Shown here piece after piece: positions 58,332 to 64,000 of a stretch of 64,000 bases of DNA. Below the pieces are notes generated by a model. That model was not told the origin of the DNA. It did no database searches and saw only the letters and a program-made list of their open reading frames with translations. How positions within the stretch are numbered: the stretch's first letter is position 1; the number at the start of each line of letters is the position of its first letter. Made by a program: the position numbers and the translations under genes. Origin of the DNA: Torymus aiolomorphi (taxonomy: Eukaryota > Arthropoda > Insecta > Hymenoptera > Torymidae); the NCBI GenBank assembly GCA_036365515.1, contig CM070873.1:44870657-44934656 (forward strand), in the 5' to 3' direction.

Positions 58332-59381
58332 ATGCCAAGACCATCTGCGCAAGGCGGGATGTATATAGGAGAACGAAGCCCAACGAGTTTTGATGGAAAG
58401 TATGCAGCATCAGCTAAATTATCTTCTGACAACATTAAAATACTAGCTGATCGCTTAGAGCAGGTAAAAATGCATTGTCCCAGAGATTTTGCAAGAAAAC
58501 CTGTTGCTATAATGAAACATGGTAAATTCAAAGCTACTGAACATCGACAAATACTTGTTTATACTGGACCTGCTATCTTCTATGGTTTGATGAACGATGG
58601 TGCTTATGTACATTTCTTTTTGCTTCACACAGCTATGAGAATTTTCATAAACCCTTTAAGTACGCCTGACACAATTAGTATTGCTGAAAAATGCATTGAA
58701 ATATTTGTGGAGAAAGCTGCGGATGTGTACGGTTTTGAATTCATATCATATAACATGCATGCTGTATTACATCTTGCAAACGATGTCAAATCATTTGGAG
58801 CATTAGACTCTTATTCTGCTTTTGAATATGAAAACAACATGACATACCTTAGGAAAATGTGCAGAAAATCCAACCAACATTTACAACAAATTGCTAGACG
58901 ACAAGCTGAAAATTGTAAGGTTAATGTTAAAAAGCATGTAAATGAGTCTTTAAAATTAACCGAAACTCACTTAAAAGGACCACTTCCTGAAGGAAATCAG
59001 AATTATCGCCAATATGCTAAAATTTTTAAAAACGAAGTATACTTATCGATCTTTGATCAAGATAATACTGTAATTCTGCATGATGAAACAATCTGTATTA
59101 TACAGAATGTTTTACAATCTAATGATAGAAATTGCTATATGCTCGTAAAGCATTTTCAAAAAGCACAAGAATTTTTTAGCACTGGTTGCTCTTCTTCATT
59201 GGTTGGAGTATTTGTTTGTTCAAATTTATCCACAGAAGTGTCTTTAGTTTCTTTAAACCAAGTGAAATATAAATGTTTTCGAATGCCTTACTGGTCTAAT
59301 ATTGCTACAAAGCATTGTGAACCAGGAATATTTGTAGTTATAACTATTTTGTCATCACATCTCTCTATTAACGAAGATTAA
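58332..59381 (+). pseudogene. EnSpm/CACTA-like transposase, C-terminal part only
   Basis: An open frame of 349 codons begins after an acceptor-like TTTAG at 58327 (first ATG gives MPRPSAQGGMYIG). It carries the conserved C-terminal block of insect EnSpm-like transposases: GKFKATEHRQILVYTGPAIF, then SYNMHAVLHLANDVKSFGAL, then SAFEYENNMTYLRKMCRKSN and LQQIARRQAE. The catalytic N-terminal half, with its acidic residues, is absent. The sequence directly upstream is a 119-base satellite instead. The remaining frame is undamaged, so this could still be an expressed 3' exon of a longer gene. Loss of the catalytic part is the simpler reading. Confidence 0.7.
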
Positions 59382-59607
59382 AATTACATTGATAAGAACC
59401 TGAAAAAAAATATAACCACAAAGTAACGCGTTCTCTTATTTTAATTATATTCTTTAAATGTTACAATAAGAAAATATATAGTTTACTTATCTATACTTAT
59501 ATAACTTTTCCAATTATTAAGAGGAACCGATTATAAATTTATAGTACATAGCATAACAGCTGTTCTTTACTTTAGCACCTATATGACTACGATGATCCAA
59601 GCTCATG

Positions 59608-59610
<3 letters not shown>

Positions 59611-59661
<51 letters not shown>

Positions 59662-59677
59662 CTCTCTCTCTCTCTTC
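59611..59677 (+). repeat. (TC)n microsatellite
   Basis: About 33 TC repeats with one CG interruption near 59659. Confidence 0.95.
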
Positions 59678-59920
59678 TCCCTTTGTCTCTCTCCTTCAAG
59701 GCGCGAATTTGAAATACGATCTTAAAATTTTGAAAATTTATGTTTACTTAACGATGATAAGAAAGAAAATCATTAAAATCTAATACAAATAATTTTAATA
59801 TTATAAAAAAATTCCCTTCAATTATTTGATTTGATATTAAAATATTAAAAGTTTACAGATGAACAGTAAAAAAAAAATGACACTGGAGCACTACCTCCTA
59901 ACTGTGCCAAGTCTAATATA

Positions 59921-62409
59921 ATGATGGAAATAGAAACAAAATTTAAATCTGGATTATCTTCAGCAGCATTAGAATCAGGTATGCAGAAATTACCAAGAAT
60001 TAAAAGTGACGTTATTATAGAAAAAAATCGAATGCAATCATACAAGTCAATTCCAAAAAAAAAAATACCGTGCACCCAAAATGCAAAATTTAGCCAAAAT
60101 AATTTAGATATAAGCCTGCAAAACCTAAAAGGAAAAAATATCAACAAAAATGTTGTACAAAATCATTCACCACCCATACAAATAACGCATTCACATACTT
60201 CAACTAAATCTAAAGTAAACAATCACTCATGCACTCCAAAACAGTCAAACGCAGGAAATTGCTCTACAAAGATTAAGCAAGTATCAAGTTTTAATAATGC
60301 AGGTAATACTGGTTTAATTTGTTACACTTTTTTTTCTATCAAGATTTAATTTTGGTGAATAAAATAAACATTTTTTATAGAATTATCTGGATTGAGCGAC
60401 ATGATGCCAAGCTCAAAAAATCATTCAAGAACTTCAGATCAATCAAGCCGAAATCATTTATCCACCCCCAATCAACAGAACCAAAATCACTCACGCACTC
60501 CAAAACAACCAAAGGAAAAATATCACTCGGAAGGGATTGATAAATTAAGTTTTAATAATTCAGGTAATATTTATTAAATTTTCACGCATAGTTTATTCTC
60601 TCGCACGTTACACTATCAAGATTTAATTTTTGGAAATAAAAAAAAAATTTCATAGAGTTATCGGGGGTGAGCCACATGATGTCAAACTCAGAAAATCATC
60701 CAGGCACTTCAGATAAACCGAACCAAAATCACTCCCGCACTGTGAATCAGCAAAACAGAGGAAATCAGTTGGGCAAGCCACTCGATAAAAATCATTCAAC
60801 AAAAAAAAAAAGAACCATATGTGAAAATAAATCACAAAAATCGTCATGATGAAAGCTCACAACAAAGTGAGGGAATGAATGAAGAGGTAATTACAGAATT
60901 ATCTGGATTAAGTGAGACGGTCACTACTTTTATGCCACGAACTCCATTTGAACGATTTATAACTGACTCCATACAGTACGTATTATCACATTTATAACTA
61001 CTTTTTTAAGTATACTTCATAATTAGATAATAAAACTATTTTTAATTTATATAGATTAATATTCGAAAAGATTATACTTCTGGAAAAACAATCAAAGTAT
61101 GTATAACAAATTTGGAATCGTAATTTAAAAGTATTTATTTATGATACAAAATTAGTACATATTACATTTTTTATTTAAGCGAAAATACTGCAAGATTAAT
61201 TCAACTAGTAAAAAGAAAATCGAAAACTATCAAAGATGTGCCACGATGTCTCCCGTTCAAAAATTTGGAGGATCTTCATAATTTTGAAAAGATTGATCAG
61301 GATTTGTACAGTGAAGTTGTAAGTAAAATAAAATTACATTTACATCTAATAAAACACGTGTCTATAAACAATCATATTTTTGAAAGCACGTATTCGTAAA
61401 TTTACTTGTTTGTATATTTTAAAATTAAATTTCTTACATATTTGTTTCAGGTAAATTATCTAGCATATTTGGGGGGTCACAACACATGTGACGCGACCTC
61501 ACGCTATTTTCACGCTTGTTTTGAAGTTTCTGATTTTATTAAAGAAATAACCTGGCTTGGTTTAAGGTCTAAAGGCGTATTATCTCTTAAAGATACGCGA
61601 TTTGCAAAAGCATGTGAAGGTATATTTTTTATTTTACTTACAATGACTTTGCACTAACGAAATATTTCTCCCTCATTGATGTCGTTTGCTCGGACCTTTA
61701 AAGTACATTTTTATCCACATTTGATGCAGTTCTTACTTAACATATATTTAATGCATATAGCGACAATATAATTATATATATCAATAACAATTCTGAAAAT
61801 GTTATCAACGTTTTTATATTTGCTATATAATGTTATTCTATATATTTTACAGAAGCTCTGTCTTTACACCCATCAATTTTCGAGAAGCCAACGTTTAGTG
61901 AATTTGCATGGGCTATGACAAAGGCCCTAAAAAGCATGAAGGAACGCGTTCGTCGTAAGAAAGATCAGGAAGAAAAAGTAGCAGCTGGCGGTGAATTAAG
62001 AAAACAGCAGAAAATTTCATTGGACGACGATCAGACACAAGGCTATGAAGATAACTATGAAGACAACAATGGAGATACCAATGTACATAATAATGGAGAT
62101 AATTATAATAGAGATAATAATGGAGATGACTATGGATCAGACAACAATGAAGATAATTATGAAGATAATTATGGAGATAACTATGGCGATGACTATGAAG
62201 AAAACAACGGAGACAATAGCCTTGGAGACAACAATGGAGGTGGCTTGTCTGTCCAGGAAATTGTTCTTAGTGATGAAGAACAAAGCGTCGGCGATGGTAT
62301 GACGCCGGATAATGCCGATGACGAAAACGAGTATTGTAGTAGTACTGAAGTCGATGATGAGGGCACCGAAGCAGTACGCAATTATTTATTCGGAAAAAAA
62401 AATTTTTAA
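59921..62409 (+). CDS. DUF4806-family protein of the 7.3-kb element
   Basis: Seven exons can be traced: 59921-60302, 60381-60563, 60656-60975, 61055-61096, 61180-61318, 61451-61619 and 61853-62409. The DUF4806 block runs from DVPRCLPFKNLEDLHNFEKI through NYLAYLGGH, ITWLGLRSKGVLSLKDTRF and FSEFAWAMTKALKSMKERV. DUF4806 proteins commonly accompany EnSpm-like transposases in insects, and their role is unknown. The last exon adds a long acidic tail of NNGDNY/EDNYGD repeats. Exons 2 and 3 are duplicates of one another (both begin ELSG, then HM or DM and MPSSKNHSRTSD-like sequence). An 11-base A run near 60800 in exon 3 puts the frame out by one. Unless the assembly is wrong there, the product would stop early. 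The start at 59921 is the least certain point. Confidence 0.65.
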
Positions 62410-62849
62410 TATAATTTATTGTATATTATGAACGTGATTCTTATTAGCGTATGTACTTATATTATTTACTTAATATTTATTCAGCTCATATTTTACATAG
62501 TTGAAACAATAACTAAACAATAATTCTTTATTGACAATCTAACGTTCATTTCTTAAAGTTATATTATAATCATCATTACATGGTTAAATTTTTTCTTACT
62601 AATTAACGATAATTAATGTTTTTTTTTGCTTTGTAAATATTTTTTTCCTTTATGCATACATATATACAATTCTTCAGAAATATTATTTCTTCAATAATAA
62701 TATTTTTACTTTGTAAAATATGTAAAAACTGATTAATAAATTAATTTTATTAATATTTTTGTCGTCTTATTTATAAATTCATAGAAAAATTTAATTTTAA
62801 TAAAAATAATAAGGATAAATAGAAAATCCAATAAGTATCATGCGTGTAG
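62410..62849. other. AT-rich 3' flank inside the 7.3-kb element
   Basis: The presumed 3' untranslated and spacer sequence after the DUF4806 gene. No further exon was seen. Confidence 0.45.
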
Positions 62850-63121
62850 TTTATTTGCAAGCATTTTGATGACATGCATGCCATTACACGCGTGCTTGCA
62901 ATTTGCCGCCCACGTGCGAGCACTGGTTCCTATTTCTATTTAAAAAAGCAGCGGCAAGACTTATGGCAATATGCAAGCACGTTGACAGCACGCGTGCTTT
63001 TTCATGCGTGCCGTCACTGTGCCGTCTCAAAGCGGATGTACCTGGACAGCACAGTGCTGCCGCACATGTCGCACGCATGGCAGCATTTTGACACCATCGT
63101 GCTGCCACCTTGTTATCTGGG

Positions 63122-63960
63122 TATGCGCAGAGATGCAACGTGACTGTGACGCGCGTCATAAGACGGTCATGCGACCGTCTTAAGACCGTCGCAAGACCGT
63201 CGAAAATATGAAGCAAATGACCATACTTTGTCAAGTTCCTGATGACGTTTATCGCCATTTTAACAGATTTGATATTGATAAATGCAACACATATTTGTCT
63301 AAAGTTTTTAAAACTCGTATTGTATATTTCTTAAAATAAACTTTTTATATTTAAACTATTTTTTTTAATAGCAAAACTTAGATTAAAATTAAAATTCATG
63401 ACGTGACCAAAACTTTTAAGACGGTCATTCTACATCTATATAGATTTATAGGGTTATAGATTGGATAAATGCAATACATATTTGTCTAAAGTTTTTAAAA
63501 CTCCTATATAGATATAAATAAACTATTTTTTAACTATCAAAATTACAATTTAAATATATTTTATTACAAGAATAAAAGTTACAATCACAAAATAATTTAT
63601 TAGATTAAATTAACTTTATAATGACAAATATTAAATGTAGCTCCTATTACACTATACTCGGGACTACCGCTTTCAAATGTAGCTCAATCTGAGACACAAA
63701 ATACAACAAACTTGCGGTTTTTATAGGCGATGATCACGAATCTGATATAAAAAATAATGTAATAATGAATTTAAACAAAATTATTTAAACAAATTATTGA
63801 GAAATATAATTTTTTGAAACTATAATTACGGAACTGTATTATGTTTTGTTTTTGGGGTTGCCAATCACGAACCTGATATCAAAAATAATGAAATAATTAC
63901 TTTAAACCGGATTATTTATTTAACAAACTATTACAAAATAGAATTTTTTGAAACTATAAT
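63122..63960. repeat. Flank with small tandem duplications
   Basis: A block with CATATTTGTCTAAAGTTTTT occurs twice (near 63287 and 63475). A 134-base block with ATCACGAANCTGATAT and TTTTTTGAAACTATAATTAC also occurs twice (from about 63727 and 63861). Short ACGGTC/GACCGT palindromes lie at 63160-63200. No gene is supported. Confidence 0.6.
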
Positions 63961-63973
63961 TACGAAACATGTA

Positions 63974-64000
63974 TTAGTACAAGTAGGCGGGGGATATGAG
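63974..64000 (+). repeat. Edge of another fold-back tandem unit
   Basis: TACAAGTAGGCGGGGGATAT at the window end matches the end of the 94-base units in the fold-back element at 32140-33030. A second copy of that element, or its array, probably continues beyond the window. Confidence 0.6.

Larger units (their letters stand above)
55792..63121. mobile_element. 7.3-kb DNA transposon, EnSpm/CACTA-like, degraded
   Basis: The termini CCCAGATAACA and TGTTATCTGGG are inverted. Next to each end lie many short subterminal words such as GCGTGCCGTC, CACGCATG and AGCATTTTGAC, in both orientations (55800-55990 and 62850-63115). Clustered subterminal repeats of this kind are typical of EnSpm/CACTA elements. 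The cargo is the C-terminal part of a transposase (58332-59381) and a DUF4806-type gene (59921-62409), the pairing known from insect elements of this group. The terminal sequence is not the textbook CACTA, so the superfamily is inferred from the proteins. No target duplication was identified. Confidence 0.65.

Overview
The window is eukaryotic nuclear DNA, almost certainly from an insect. The conserved genes are split by short GT-AG introns, and the spaces between them are AT-rich and packed with transposable-element debris, palindromic MITEs and long (CA)n tracts. CpG-rich promoter-like patches and the element types present would fit a parasitoid wasp or other hymenopteran, but the species is an inference I cannot prove from sequence alone.

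Four conserved cellular genes can be read exon by exon. They are mitochondrial glutamyl-tRNA(Gln) amidotransferase subunit A (9522-11214, minus), the gamma-secretase subunit Aph-1 (12876-13684, plus), Mediator subunit MED17 (14636-19591, minus) and the SH3 protein NCKIPSD/SPIN90 (51282-53764, minus). In each the reading frames join cleanly across all introns. They belong to unrelated pathways and look like ordinary neighbours. MED17 carries a dead non-LTR retrotransposon, antisense, in its third intron.

Transposon-derived coding genes fill much of the rest. At 20935-23541 is an intact, intronless 868-residue protein that resembles a DDE transposase but lacks one expected acidic residue. Next to it, at 24161-25585, is an intact two-exon tyrosine recombinase of Crypton type. 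A minus-strand Ty3/gypsy pol remnant lies at 46270-48650. A 7.3-kb element with CCCAGATAACA ends (55792-63121) holds the C-terminal part of an EnSpm/CACTA-like transposase and a multi-exon DUF4806 protein.

The most striking structure is at 30600-40792, a set of insertions inside insertions. A repeat that carries a (CA)n microsatellite was split by a 9-kb fold-back element (ATAT duplicated). The fold-back contains a solo LTR (TTCT duplicated), which in turn contains a pogo-like transposon (TA duplicated) that has lost its DDE domain. Three more repeat classes recur: a double-hairpin repeat whose arms differ between copies but stay complementary, the (CA)n-carrying family with a terminal GAGGAAGC hairpin, and many short palindromic MITEs. 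The 1-9 kb and 13.8-14.6 kb stretches hold no gene I can support.
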